Positions 6,502 to 15,027 of a stretch of 64,000 nucleotides of DNA are shown here, one piece after another. Each line of letters begins with the position of its first letter. Position 1 is the stretch's first letter. Source of the stretch: Subdoligranulum variabile (GTDB lineage Bacteria > Bacillota > Clostridia > Oscillospirales > Ruminococcaceae); the NCBI GenBank assembly GCA_003343905.1, contig QAKI01000016.1, positions 109,900 to 173,899 on the forward strand. The letters are read 5' to 3'. The notes under the pieces are model-generated. The model was given only the letters and a program-made list of their open reading frames with translations. It searched no databases and was not told where the DNA came from. The translations under genes and the position numbers were made by a program.

Positions 6502-8129
6502 GCCCGCTCTCCTCTTTCCTGTTTCTTTTTCTTATGCAGCAGCACGGCATACAGCAGGCCCGCGGCGGCCAGTGCATAGCCCGCGATGTAGGGGGTCAGA
6601 TAATACATAAAGTAGGTGTCCGGCGCGGTCAGGAATACCAGCGGCACACGCGCCGCCAGCGCCCCCGCTGCAAAGAACAGCATCCACTTGCGGCGCACCA
6701 GCAGCACCACGGCGCCGGCAAACAGCAGGGCAAAGGACGGCAGCATCCACCAGGTGGCGTCCACCAGCACGCCCAGACCATCATCCCGGTAGGACAGCGT
6801 CATGATAAAATCCTGGCGGAACTGCTGATTCAGCGGCCAAGCGCCGATGCTGTTGTAGAGGAAGTCCTTCTGGCTGTCGCGCATGGCTTCCGGCGGGTCG
6901 GTGTACAGCAGCACCGTCGTGGCAAAAGCCAGTTTCTGGTTGGACAGCACCTGATGCTGCTGGACCGTGTTGAAGAATACGCCCAGCCGTTCCCGCAGCA
7001 GCGAACCGGGATATTTGAGCGCCAGTTGGATGATGCCCTTCTGGCAGGCTTTCCAGTCCGCTTCCGTCAGATCTGCATCCGAGCGCACGATCGCGTCCCG
7101 CAGTTCCGGCCCGTGCAGGTTGGAAAGGTCCCGGCATTTCTGCACATCGAAGATCGGGTCGATCATCGCCAGTGCCTCAGCGTCCTCCACCGGGTCGGCA
7201 TCCTGCACGAGCGCCGCCGCCTGATAGGTCAGCGCCACGCGCTGGTAGACCCACGCTTCGCCCATCAGCACGTTGCTGTAGGCATTGCAGGCCAGCGTTC
7301 CGGCCCACAGCACACAGCAGCTGAGGACGGCGGCCACCGGGCGCAGCAGCTTTTTACCGGCCAGAAATGCCAGCAGTACCGGCAGCGCCGCGATATAATA
7401 AATGGATTCGCTCCGCCAGGAAGCCGTCAGGATGCCCAGCCCCGTAAGCACAGCCAGCTGCCCGGCCGTGATGCGCCGCCCGCGCAGATACCACCACACC
7501 AGCAAAAACACCGTGAACAATTCCGTCCAGGTGGACCAGGTCGAGCGGAACGGCTGCATATTATGCAGGATCACCGGCGGCAGCAAAAACGGGATGTACA
7601 GCAGCGCGAACCATCCCCGCGCCGGGGGCTGCGCCAGCCGTTCGCGGGCCAGAGTCTCCGCTGCCGCCAGGAAGCAACCCACGACGCCCGCGATCAGCAA
7701 CGTCTGGATCAGCACGATGCCGCCAGGCAGCGGAATGAACATCAGGCAGAGGATAAAGACCGCACTGGTAAGGAAGTGCTGCCAAGAATTGGGTTCGAGC
7801 GTGCGGGCCAGCCGCAGCACGTCCAGATCATCGTTGCCCCAGCACCCCGGCCAGACGATGACCAGAACGATCAGCGTAAGGATAAGGTACGGGAGCATCC
7901 ACTGGAGCCAGCGCAGGGTGAACGGGTCCTTGCGCCGGATGTTGCGCACCAGCGTGACGGCACCATGCACCACCGCAAAAGCCAGCAGCAAAAACAGCCC
8001 CTTATAGACAAAGAAGGCCGGTGTATGCCAGTCGTAGCGGAAAAACAGCCGGTCGGTGGCCAGCGTGAGCAGGCACCACAACACCGCGGCTGCGGCTTCT
8101 GCCAGCAGACGTTTTCGAGATTGCAGCAT
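6498..8129 (-). CDS. Polytopic membrane protein, DUF6020-like
   Basis: A 543-residue protein with about 11-12 hydrophobic segments and one large outside loop between about residues 275 and 425. An early loop contains WPGCWGNDDLDVLRLA, an acidic pair in the position of the catalytic loop of GT-C glycosyltransferases. This layout is seen in DUF6020 and other membrane glycosyltransferases of surface glycan loci. The start MLQSRKR is preferred over an upstream GTG because AAGGAGAAT lies just before it. It could be a GT-C transferase or the polymerase (Wzy) of the cluster, since no other clear Wzy is present. Assignment is by topology and context only. Confidence 0.6.
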   Translation of the reverse strand: MLQSRKRLLAEAAAAVLWCLLTLATDRLFFRYDWHTPAFFVYKGLFLLLAFAVVHGAVTLVRNIRRKDPFTLRWLQWMLPYLILTLIVLVIVWPGCWGNDDLDVLRLARTLEPNSWQHFLTSAVFILCLMFIPLPGGIVLIQTLLIAGVVGCFLAAAETLARERLAQPPARGWFALLYIPFLLPPVILHNMQPFRSTWSTWTELFTVFLLVWWYLRGRRITAGQLAVLTGLGILTASWRSESIYYIAALPVLLAFLAGKKLLRPVAAVLSCCVLWAGTLACNAYSNVLMGEAWVYQRVALTYQAAALVQDADPVEDAEALAMIDPIFDVQKCRDLSNLHGPELRDAIVRSDADLTEADWKACQKGIIQLALKYPGSLLRERLGVFFNTVQQHQVLSNQKLAFATTVLLYTDPPEAMRDSQKDFLYNSIGAWPLNQQFRQDFIMTLSYRDDGLGVLVDATWWMLPSFALLFAGAVVLLVRRKWMLFFAAGALAARVPLVFLTAPDTYFMYYLTPYIAGYALAAAGLLYAVLLHKKKKQERGERA

Positions 8130-8155
8130 AGATTCTCCTTCCACGGACCGGGCGC

Positions 8156-8908
8156 TCACCGCAGCGCCTCAAAGCCGGCGGCGTTTGCGGGGGATTCGGC
8201 GGCGCGGTATTCGTCCGGCGTGCCGAAGGGCAGGTGCAGGTCGGTGGCAAAGCCGCGGATCTGCGCGCCCTGGTCCGCCAGCACGTTGTAAATGCCCGAA
8301 ACGAAAAATTCTTTATAGTCGCAGTGGTGCAGGTAGGCGGCGCAGGCGTCGGCGTAGGTTTTTTTATCCTTGAAGTAATACGCGCCGCAGATGGCGTCAT
8401 GGCTGACCACCTGCTTTTCCACCGTGTGGCAGACGTTGCCCGCGGCGTCGTACTGCACATAGCTGTAGGCCGGGGAATCGCTGGCAAAGGTCAGCAGCGC
8501 GCCCGCCGGGCCTTCGGCAAAGCGGCCCTCGGCGCAGAAATCATAGAACGCGCGGCAGAGGAACAGATGGTCGCAGTCGTTGAACAGCAGCGGTTCGCCG
8601 TCGGGCAGGCCCTCGGCGCCCTTGAGGGCCGTGATGGCCGCCCCCGCCGTGACTTCCGGCAGGGCCACGATGCGTGCATCAGGCCAGCAGGCCCGGATCT
8701 TACGGTCGATGGCAAAATCCCGGACGTGTTCTTCCAGCACCACAAAAGTCAGGTCGGCGCAGTCCACGAATTTTTCGACGCTGCGCGCCGCCCAGTAAAA
8801 GAACGGCTTGCCGTGGATCTCGATAAGAGGTTTGGGGCAGACGAAGCCATTCTCGAAAAAACGGCTGCCGCGCCCCGCCATGGGCAGGATCAGGTGCAGT
8901 TTGGGCAT
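8156..8908 (-). CDS. Sugar-phosphate nucleotidyltransferase family protein
   Basis: A 250-residue GT-A-fold nucleotidyltransferase. It starts LHLILPMAGRGSRF, the nucleotide-binding glycine loop of this family, followed by PKPLIEIHGKP. NDCDHLF near residue 112 carries the metal-binding Asp. The start MPKLHLIL is set by GGAGGG. It should activate a phosphorylated sugar, polyol or choline-like group with CTP, UTP or dTTP. With the kinase-like gene and the HAD phosphatase further down the operon it may form a small activation pathway (inferred). The exact substrate cannot be read from the sequence. Confidence 0.82.
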   Translation of the reverse strand: MPKLHLILPMAGRGSRFFENGFVCPKPLIEIHGKPFFYWAARSVEKFVDCADLTFVVLEEHVRDFAIDRKIRACWPDARIVALPEVTAGAAITALKGAEGLPDGEPLLFNDCDHLFLCRAFYDFCAEGRFAEGPAGALLTFASDSPAYSYVQYDAAGNVCHTVEKQVVSHDAICGAYYFKDKKTYADACAAYLHHCDYKEFFVSGIYNVLADQGAQIRGFATDLHLPFGTPDEYRAAESPANAAGFEALR

Positions 8909-8931
8909 AAGGGTCCCTCCTTCGATGGCGG

Positions 8932-9960
8932 TCAGGCGTTGTCGCGGGCGGCCAGCATCCGGCATTCTTCCGCGATCACGCGGGAAAGGCCGGTCTCGAT
9001 GTCCACCTGGGGCGTCCAGCCGTAGGCTTCCCGCGCGTGGGCGTTGTCGCACAGGCTGAACTTGTTGACTTCATGGTCCAGGATCTCCGGCTTGATGCCG
9101 TAGGCCCCGCCGTACAGTTCGGGGTACTTGGCCCAGTAATGGCTGCTGGGGCAGTATTTCGCTTCGATCTCCTTGCCCATCAGGCGGCAGGCGGTGGCGT
9201 ACAGTTCCCGCACCGAATAACTCTGGTTGCTTGAAACATTCACCGCGTCGAAGCCGGGCTGCGGATGGTCGGCCACCCGCAGGGCCAGCGCGATCAGGTC
9301 GTCCACATAGATGTAGTCCCGGCGCTGGTTGCCGTCGGAATGGAACTCCGGCACGCGGTCATAGTACAGTTCCCGGATCATATAGCCCACAAAAGGCGGC
9401 TGCTTGCGCAGGCAGTCAATATGCGGGCCGTAGACGTTGGCGAACCGCAGGCAGGTGACGGTCATGCCGTAGGTATCGGCAAAGCTCTGGCAGAAGCGTT
9501 CGCCGCAGTATTTGGTGTTGGGGTAGATCAGCGTGGGCGGGGCGAAGGAATCCTCCACCGTGGGGAACTCGGTCTCGTTCTCATACATGGCGTTGGTGGA
9601 AGCCTGCACGAGCTGCCGCACGCCGGTGCGGCGGGCGCATTCCAGCAGGTGCACAAGGCCCAGCGTGTTGACCTCCACAGCCTGCACGGGGTCGCTCTGG
9701 CAGTCCGGCAGCGGGGCGATGCCCGCGATATTATACACCACGTCGAACTTTTCCACCTCGAACAGGGCCGGGATGGCCTCGCGGTCCCGGATGTCCATGC
9801 GGCGCACCTCAGGGCCGAAGTCGTGGTCCTCAAATTTCAGGTTGTCCAGATTGCCGTAGGAAAAATTGTCGATGCCCACGACCTCATCGCCGCGCTTCCA
9901 CAGCGCATGCCACAGCTGGCCGCCGATAAACCCGGCCGCGCCCGTTACCAGAACCTTCAT
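8932..9960 (-). CDS. NAD-dependent sugar-nucleotide epimerase/dehydratase
   Basis: A 342-residue extended short-chain dehydrogenase. The N-terminus has VTGAAGFIG for NAD binding, ASTNAMYE holds the catalytic Ser/Thr region, and YPNTK is the catalytic Tyr-Lys pair near residues 148-152. RFANVYGP and RRDYIYVDDL are family hallmarks of UDP-glucose 4-epimerases and dTDP-glucose 4,6-dehydratases. TAAGGAGGT precedes the start. It probably supplies an epimerised nucleotide sugar such as UDP-Gal or UDP-GalNAc for the transferases of the operon; the choice is not decidable here. Confidence 0.87.
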   Translation of the reverse strand: MKVLVTGAAGFIGGQLWHALWKRGDEVVGIDNFSYGNLDNLKFEDHDFGPEVRRMDIRDREAIPALFEVEKFDVVYNIAGIAPLPDCQSDPVQAVEVNTLGLVHLLECARRTGVRQLVQASTNAMYENETEFPTVEDSFAPPTLIYPNTKYCGERFCQSFADTYGMTVTCLRFANVYGPHIDCLRKQPPFVGYMIRELYYDRVPEFHSDGNQRRDYIYVDDLIALALRVADHPQPGFDAVNVSSNQSYSVRELYATACRLMGKEIEAKYCPSSHYWAKYPELYGGAYGIKPEILDHEVNKFSLCDNAHAREAYGWTPQVDIETGLSRVIAEECRMLAARDNA

Positions 9961-9972
9961 AGGGGTACCTCC

Positions 9973-10767
9973 TTACTGCTGCACCGGGATCTCGGTGTAG
10001 GTATATTCGTCAATGATCTTGCTGCGCCATTCCCGCTCGACGAAGGCGCGGGGCCCGCGCAGATACCGCCCGCAGAGTTTGAGCAGGCTGATGCCGAAGC
10101 TGGTGAGCTTGTTGTTGCTGACCTGATCTTCCTCCCGCCAGCTGATGGGGAAGAACAGCACTTTCTGCCGAAGCTGGCAGAGCGCCAGGATCATGCAGTC
10201 GTTGAAATACAGCGTATCGGGGAATTTTTTGTAGTACCCGTTTTTCAGCGGGGCCACGGCGTACAGGTTCAGCCCGCTGCCAAGGTCGGTGATGCGGCGG
10301 CGGGCCACCAGGCTGAACAGGGCGTTGAAGCCGTGGTTGCCCACCACCCGCAGGGTGCTGTAGCCCTGGATGCGGCTGCCCTTCATAAAGCGGGAGCCAA
10401 GGCAGCAGTCATATTTTGTATAGGTGCCGTCCTCCAGGATGGGCAGCAGGTCCGCCACGGCCCCCTGGTCGTCGCCGTGGAGCACCACCAAATGCTCGTA
10501 CCCGTGGGCGGCCGCGTAGCCGAAAGCCACCTTGTGGCTGCCGCCGAGGCCGTAGTTTTCATCATTGCGCAGCAGGCGCACCGGCGCGTCGGGATGACGG
10601 CGCCGCCAGTCCTGCACGGCGGCTTCGGTGCCGTCGGTGGAGCGGTTGTTGACCACGATGCACTCCCCCACCCACGGTGCGACCCGTGGGTCCAGAAGCT
10701 GGGACAGCACGCGGGGGACCTGCTTTTCGCAGTTGTAGGCAGGGATAAATACCAGCAGTTTTTCCAT
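9973..10767 (-). CDS. GT2 family glycosyltransferase (dolichol-P-mannose-synthase-like)
   Basis: A 264-residue inverting GT-A transferase. It opens with FIPAYNCEKQ, has VVNNRSTDGT for nucleotide binding, and LHGDDQG near residue 98 as the DXD metal motif. The later region (GLGGSHKVAFGY, LGSRF and SGLNLYA) matches polyprenyl-phosphate sugar transferases of GT2. No membrane segment is evident, so it works at the inner face of the membrane. AAAGGAGC lies before the start. A promoter-like sequence at 10824-10852 precedes it inside the operon. Confidence 0.85.
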   Translation of the reverse strand: MEKLLVFIPAYNCEKQVPRVLSQLLDPRVAPWVGECIVVNNRSTDGTEAAVQDWRRRHPDAPVRLLRNDENYGLGGSHKVAFGYAAAHGYEHLVVLHGDDQGAVADLLPILEDGTYTKYDCCLGSRFMKGSRIQGYSTLRVVGNHGFNALFSLVARRRITDLGSGLNLYAVAPLKNGYYKKFPDTLYFNDCMILALCQLRQKVLFFPISWREEDQVSNNKLTSFGISLLKLCGRYLRGPRAFVEREWRSKIIDEYTYTEIPVQQ

Positions 10768-10823
10768 CAGTCAGGCTCCTTTTTTCGGCATGGATGCAAA
10801 ATCTTGTTGCGGAATCTTGTTTT

Positions 10824-10852
10824 AGAATAGCACAAAACGGCGCGCGCCGCAA
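10824..10852 (-). promoter_or_regulatory. Possible internal promoter of the glycan operon
   Basis: On the minus strand TTGCGG (10847-10852), a 17-base spacer and TATTCT (10824-10829) lie in the 94-base gap between two operon genes, the widest gap in the cluster. It could boost expression of the distal genes. Only the hexamers support it. Confidence 0.45.
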
Positions 10853-10861
10853 CGGGCCGCC

Positions 10862-12592
10862 TTACCCGGCCCAGCCGTCCACCACCAGCACCTGCAGGCT
10901 GGCTGTGCCGTGGGTCACGGTATAGCGGTCGGCAATGGCAAAGTTTTCCTCGATCCAGGCGTGGAAGGCGTCCATATCCCGCACTTCGGCGTCGTCGTAC
11001 AGGACCACATCGGGCAGTTTGCCGGGCACCATCGTGTAATATTCCTCGAACCGGGGGTCGCTGTCGGTGCCGGAGATCACCGACGCCTGGGCCACCGTCA
11101 GCGTGCCGTCGGCCATCAGAAAGCCCAGACCGTTCTGTTCCCCGATGGCCTGCAGCACCGCCTGCCCGGCATAAGGCTCCAGCGCCTTGTAAAGGCACTC
11201 CTGCATATCGGCGGCCTTTTCGTCGGCCCAAATGCCTTTGGCGGGGCCGTGTTCGATGCGCACCAGCGGCGTATCGGCCACATCGGCGGCGCGCCAGCCG
11301 ACGATCTGCACGCACCACAGGCGGCAGACGGCCAGGAACACGATGATGGCGGCCAGCGTAAGCTGCGCCAGCCGCCGCGCGGCGGGCGGTTTCGCGCGGG
11401 GCAGCAGCACCAGCCCGCAGAGGGCAGGCCACGCCAGATACATAAAGGTAGCGGGCAAACCGATGAGCGTGGAGCGCAGGATGAACAGGTAGGCGGCCAC
11501 GCCCGGCAGCCACCCCAGCCAGAACAGCGCCGCCGCGCCGGGGCAGCGGCGGGCGCGCCAGAACGCCCAGGCCCCGGCCAGGACCAGCACCGGCAGGAAC
11601 TGGCGCTCGTCCAGGCTGCCGTCGCGCACCGCGCGCAGCGTGCATTGCACCACCGCGAACGCGCCCCACAGCCCCAGGCAAGTCCCCACACCGCCGGGCA
11701 GCGCGCCCCGGCGCCAGCGCAGCAGGGCGCAGACCGCCAGCGCCGCCAGCAGCGGCCACAGCAGCGAGCGGGCCACCGGCGCGGCCTGACCGGCCAGCAT
11801 CAGCAGGCGCTGCCCGGCGGTGAAGCCGTACTGCGGGTCGTGCAGGATGAGCTGCACCCGCCCCAGAAAGGCGTCGACGTCAAAGCCCATGCCCTGCAGC
11901 GCCCAGAGCAGGAACGCCCCGCCGCAGACCGCACAGCTCCCCAGCAGCAGCCACGCGCCCCGCGGCACGCCGGCCAGCCGGGGTTCGCCGCCCCGGCGGC
12001 CCAGCACGACCATGCCGATCCACAGCACGGCGAAGGCCGCCGCGCTTTGGGGATAGGCCAAAAAACTCAGGCAGGCGCAGACCGCCCCCAGCACCACCAG
12101 CCACGGGCGGCGGAACCCGCGGGTGACATAGTGGTGCAGGCACAGGAACGCCGCCACCGTAAAGTGGAACTGCTGGCCGGTATAGTCCGGCCCCAGGAAC
12201 CACTTGGGAATATACAGGAACAGCGCCAGTGCGGCCAGCCCGGCCCCCGTGGGGCCCAGGTCCCGCCGGAATTCCCGGTAGAATACCCAGCTCATGGCGG
12301 CCTTGCACGCCAGTACCACGGCCCGGAAGAACAGCAGCACCCCGGTGGTGGTGCCGGTCACGCCCATATAAAGGGCCATCAGCGCGGCGGAAGGCAGCGC
12401 CGAAAGCTGGTGCGGCTCCCACATTTCCGCGAACATACGGTCGCCGCTGACCAGCCGGAACCCCAGCGCCAGCGCGTAGGGTTCGTCGATCTCCAGCCCG
12501 ACGAACAGCGTGCGCACCATGGCGGCCGCCGCCAGCAGGACCGCCGCGCCCAGCAGGGTACGGCGGATCGTCTTGTTTGCTGTCATTGCCAC
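10862..12592 (-). CDS. Polytopic membrane protein, GT-C/PMT-like
   Basis: A 576-residue protein with about 11-12 membrane segments and a soluble C-terminal domain of about 130 residues. The first outside loop has LEIDEPYALALG, an acidic D/E pair like the catalytic loop of GT39/GT83-type GT-C enzymes, which use polyprenyl-phosphate sugars outside the membrane. The GTG start is preferred because GAGGTG sits five bases upstream; an ATG lies two codons further in. With a GT2 polyprenyl-phosphate transferase next to it, it may add a sugar to the exported glycan. This is inferred from topology and neighbours. Confidence 0.6.
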   Translation of the reverse strand: MAMTANKTIRRTLLGAAVLLAAAAMVRTLFVGLEIDEPYALALGFRLVSGDRMFAEMWEPHQLSALPSAALMALYMGVTGTTTGVLLFFRAVVLACKAAMSWVFYREFRRDLGPTGAGLAALALFLYIPKWFLGPDYTGQQFHFTVAAFLCLHHYVTRGFRRPWLVVLGAVCACLSFLAYPQSAAAFAVLWIGMVVLGRRGGEPRLAGVPRGAWLLLGSCAVCGGAFLLWALQGMGFDVDAFLGRVQLILHDPQYGFTAGQRLLMLAGQAAPVARSLLWPLLAALAVCALLRWRRGALPGGVGTCLGLWGAFAVVQCTLRAVRDGSLDERQFLPVLVLAGAWAFWRARRCPGAAALFWLGWLPGVAAYLFILRSTLIGLPATFMYLAWPALCGLVLLPRAKPPAARRLAQLTLAAIIVFLAVCRLWCVQIVGWRAADVADTPLVRIEHGPAKGIWADEKAADMQECLYKALEPYAGQAVLQAIGEQNGLGFLMADGTLTVAQASVISGTDSDPRFEEYYTMVPGKLPDVVLYDDAEVRDMDAFHAWIEENFAIADRYTVTHGTASLQVLVVDGWAG

Positions 12593-12608
12593 AAAGGCAC
12601 CTCGTTTC

Positions 12609-13472
12609 TCAGGGCATTTTCTGCGGCGGCTCCACCCGGCGGCGCAGCAGAGCGTCCCGCGCGCGCCACAGGTAGGGCAGCCAGTTCAGGCAGAAGGCTT
12701 CCCACTTGCACTGCACCCAGTTCTGGGGCTTTGCGGCGCCCCGGACGGCCTGCACGTCGATATAATGCGCCTTCTGCAATACGCGGATGGCCTCGTGGCC
12801 GGTGGGGGTCTCCTCCGGCGTGCAGTAATCCGGCCCCAGCACCCGGAACCGCCCGGGCTGCTCGGCCACCAGCCGGTTGAGCTGGCTCTCGTCATGGAAG
12901 CGGGCGATGACGCCCCGGCGCAGGTCCTCGTCGGTGCGGGCCTTGAGTTCCCGGCACAGTTCCAGATAGGCCGCGCTCTGCCCGCCGTTGAGGCCCCCCG
13001 CCACATACCAGGTCCCGCAGTTGTAGGGGATGCAGGCGCGGCTTTTGCGGCGGCGTTCATAGGGGTGGAAGAGAGGGTCCTTCCCGTAGTACGGCAGGTG
13101 GCACACCACCGTAAGGGCCTGGCCCGCGGCGGCGTCGGGCAGCAGTTCCGCCGCCGTCACGTCCCGCAGGCAGCGCAGGTTGGCGTTGGCGAAAAACAGG
13201 TAGTCGTACCCGGCCAGCGCCGTTGCCTGCCCCAGAAAAGCGTCGAACCGCTGCATGGTGCTGTAGGGCCAGGGCAGGGCCTCCTGCGGGATGCGGCGCA
13301 CGTCGGGCGCGTCCTCATAGTCGATGGCGGGCGCGTCGGTGAACACAAAGAACGTGCGCTCACAGTCCGGCAGAAAATGCGCCCGGAAATTGGGGTAAAA
13401 GTCCTTCCAAAAAACCTGATACGCGCCGGTACACAGGTACAGCACGGCCACGCGGGGACGGTTCGCACTCAT
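12609..13472 (-). CDS. GT6 family glycosyltransferase (ABO blood-group type)
   Basis: A 287-residue retaining GT-A enzyme of family GT6, the family of human ABO transferases and alpha-1,3-galactosyltransferase. Hallmarks are VAVLYLCTGAYQVFW at the N-terminus, FFVFTDAP, the central FFANANLR at about residues 93-100, YNCGTWYVAGGLNGG at about 150-164, and HDESQLN at about 193-199. NAN at residues 96-98 replaces the DXD metal motif of vertebrate enzymes, as in metal-independent bacterial GT6 proteins. Known members add alpha-Gal or alpha-GalNAc to Fuc-alpha-1,2-Gal. It overlaps the flippase gene (ATGA at 13469-13472) and shares the operon with a GT11 gene. Confidence 0.82.
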   Translation of the reverse strand: MSANRPRVAVLYLCTGAYQVFWKDFYPNFRAHFLPDCERTFFVFTDAPAIDYEDAPDVRRIPQEALPWPYSTMQRFDAFLGQATALAGYDYLFFANANLRCLRDVTAAELLPDAAAGQALTVVCHLPYYGKDPLFHPYERRRKSRACIPYNCGTWYVAGGLNGGQSAAYLELCRELKARTDEDLRRGVIARFHDESQLNRLVAEQPGRFRVLGPDYCTPEETPTGHEAIRVLQKAHYIDVQAVRGAAKPQNWVQCKWEAFCLNWLPYLWRARDALLRRRVEPPQKMP

Positions 13473-14995
13473 GACTTTTTCCTCCTTGCACGCAGGATGC
13501 GGGCGGCATAGCCGCGCAGGTAGGCCGCGTCGCTGCCCCAGGCGTAGACCGCCAGATTGATGAGGTTGGGCACGATGCAGACGATCAGCGCGCGGGGCAC
13601 AAGGCCCAGCCAGCCGTCCAGGGGCACGGCTTCACACAGCGCCCAGGTGCCGCCCATGCACAGGGCCAGCGTGCCGAGATGCAGCGCCTGCATACGCAGG
13701 TAATGGCCCAGGCTGCCCCGCATATACTGCCGGAACACCACCAGCACGCGCCCTGCCCACATGATGGAGTGGGCGATCACCGTGGCCAGCAGGGTACCGG
13801 TGATGTCCAGCACGGGGAACAGCGCAAAACTCAGCCCCAGGTTGACGGCGGCCGACGCCACCATGAACCACTGGTCCTGCTCAAAATGGCCCAGCACGGC
13901 CCGGTAGGACCCCAGCATGCGGTGGTTCCAGCCCACATATTCGTTCAGGCAGAACACCAGCACAAAGCTCATGGGCAGCAGCCAGGCGTCCCCCATCCAG
14001 GCCGACATAAAGGGCTGGAACAGGCAGAAATAGCCGGTAGCCACAAAGCTGCCCACCAGATAGCTGAACAGGTCCATGCCCCAGAACACCTGTTTGTCAT
14101 GGTCGTTGGCGGTGGCGGTCTTGTCGTAGACGATGTTGCCGATGGCCGCGGCAAAGCTGTCCATGACTTTATTGCCCAGGTCGGTGGCGCTGGTCGAAAT
14201 ATTGGTGTAGTTGCCCAGGCGGGTGGTCTGGTCGGAGCCGCCCATGCGCGCCGTGACGATGGTGTTGGCCGAGCCGTACACCGTGTTGGAAAGGCGGTGC
14301 ACCAGATAATAGCGCAGGTCGTGGAAGATGCCCAGGTCCTTGAAGTCCTGCACGCTGACGCGCACATCATGCACATAGGGGAAGTCCTTGCGGAAGCGGC
14401 GGGCGATGACCAGGTTGGCGCAGACGTTGCAGACGATGGCCACGCTGAAATACAGCACATAGTTGGGGAACCACAGCGAAACGGCGATCTTGGCCAGCGA
14501 GGTCAGGACGTTGAAGCAGAAGTCGATGCGCGTGCACAGATACCCCTGCTGGGTGCAGGTGTACATGAGCCGCCGGGTGACCAGGAAGTAACTGCACAGC
14601 GTGGACACGACGTTGAGGCCGTACACCGTGTACCCGGTGGACAGCGGCACGTCCGGCATGATCCACGGCAGGGCGGCCGCGCCCAGCAGGGCCAGCACCG
14701 CGATGGCAAGCCCCACCACGCGGTAGGCCCACTTGTACATGGACATGTACTTGCTGATCTTGGCTTCGTTGCGGACGGCGATCTGTTCATACAGGCGGTA
14801 GCTGATGACGCTGCCGACGCCGAATTCCGCGATGGAGAAGAAGTTGAATAGCTGGCTGACCACCTGGGACGCCGTGCTGATCTGGGTACCGAAATTGTAC
14901 ACCAGCAGCCGCCGGGTGACCAGCCCCAGCAGCAGAAGCAGCAGGCTGGACCCCAGCGCATAAGCCATATTGATGAGCGTTCGTCTGGTACGCAA
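13469..14995 (-). CDS. Wzx-type polysaccharide flippase (MOP superfamily)
   Basis: A 508-residue protein with 12-14 membrane segments spread over its whole length. The N-terminus (ALGSSLLLLLLGLVTRRLL then FFSIAEFGVGSVISYRLY) matches oligosaccharide flippases that move lipid-linked repeat units across the membrane. The start is a TTG with AAAGGAT about ten bases upstream; the first in-frame ATG lies nine codons further in. It implies that the glycan is assembled on a lipid carrier inside the cell and exported as units. Confidence 0.82.
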   Translation of the reverse strand: MRTRRTLINMAYALGSSLLLLLLGLVTRRLLVYNFGTQISTASQVVSQLFNFFSIAEFGVGSVISYRLYEQIAVRNEAKISKYMSMYKWAYRVVGLAIAVLALLGAAALPWIMPDVPLSTGYTVYGLNVVSTLCSYFLVTRRLMYTCTQQGYLCTRIDFCFNVLTSLAKIAVSLWFPNYVLYFSVAIVCNVCANLVIARRFRKDFPYVHDVRVSVQDFKDLGIFHDLRYYLVHRLSNTVYGSANTIVTARMGGSDQTTRLGNYTNISTSATDLGNKVMDSFAAAIGNIVYDKTATANDHDKQVFWGMDLFSYLVGSFVATGYFCLFQPFMSAWMGDAWLLPMSFVLVFCLNEYVGWNHRMLGSYRAVLGHFEQDQWFMVASAAVNLGLSFALFPVLDITGTLLATVIAHSIMWAGRVLVVFRQYMRGSLGHYLRMQALHLGTLALCMGGTWALCEAVPLDGWLGLVPRALIVCIVPNLINLAVYAWGSDAAYLRGYAARILRARRKKS

Positions 14996-15027
14996 AACAG
15001 TGTTATCCTTTCAGGCTGTCGAAATAG

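Noticed and set aside
4694..6577. Single 627-residue protein read from 6577 to 4694
   Set aside because: Its first 220 codons are an out-of-frame reading of the LPG-synthase-like gene; only the part after 5893 looks like protein.
8130..8159. GTG start ten codons upstream for the DUF6020-like gene
   Set aside because: AAGGAGAAT stands right before the ATG at 8129, and the added residues are not hydrophobic like the start of the first segment.
3317..8908. Possible O-methyl-phosphoramidate-type pathway (C26 hydrolase near nucleotidyltransferase and kinase-like genes)
   Set aside because: The C26 gene is cut off by a terminator and resembles PuuD-type hydrolases; no glutamine-CDP-type synthase or methyltransferase is present.
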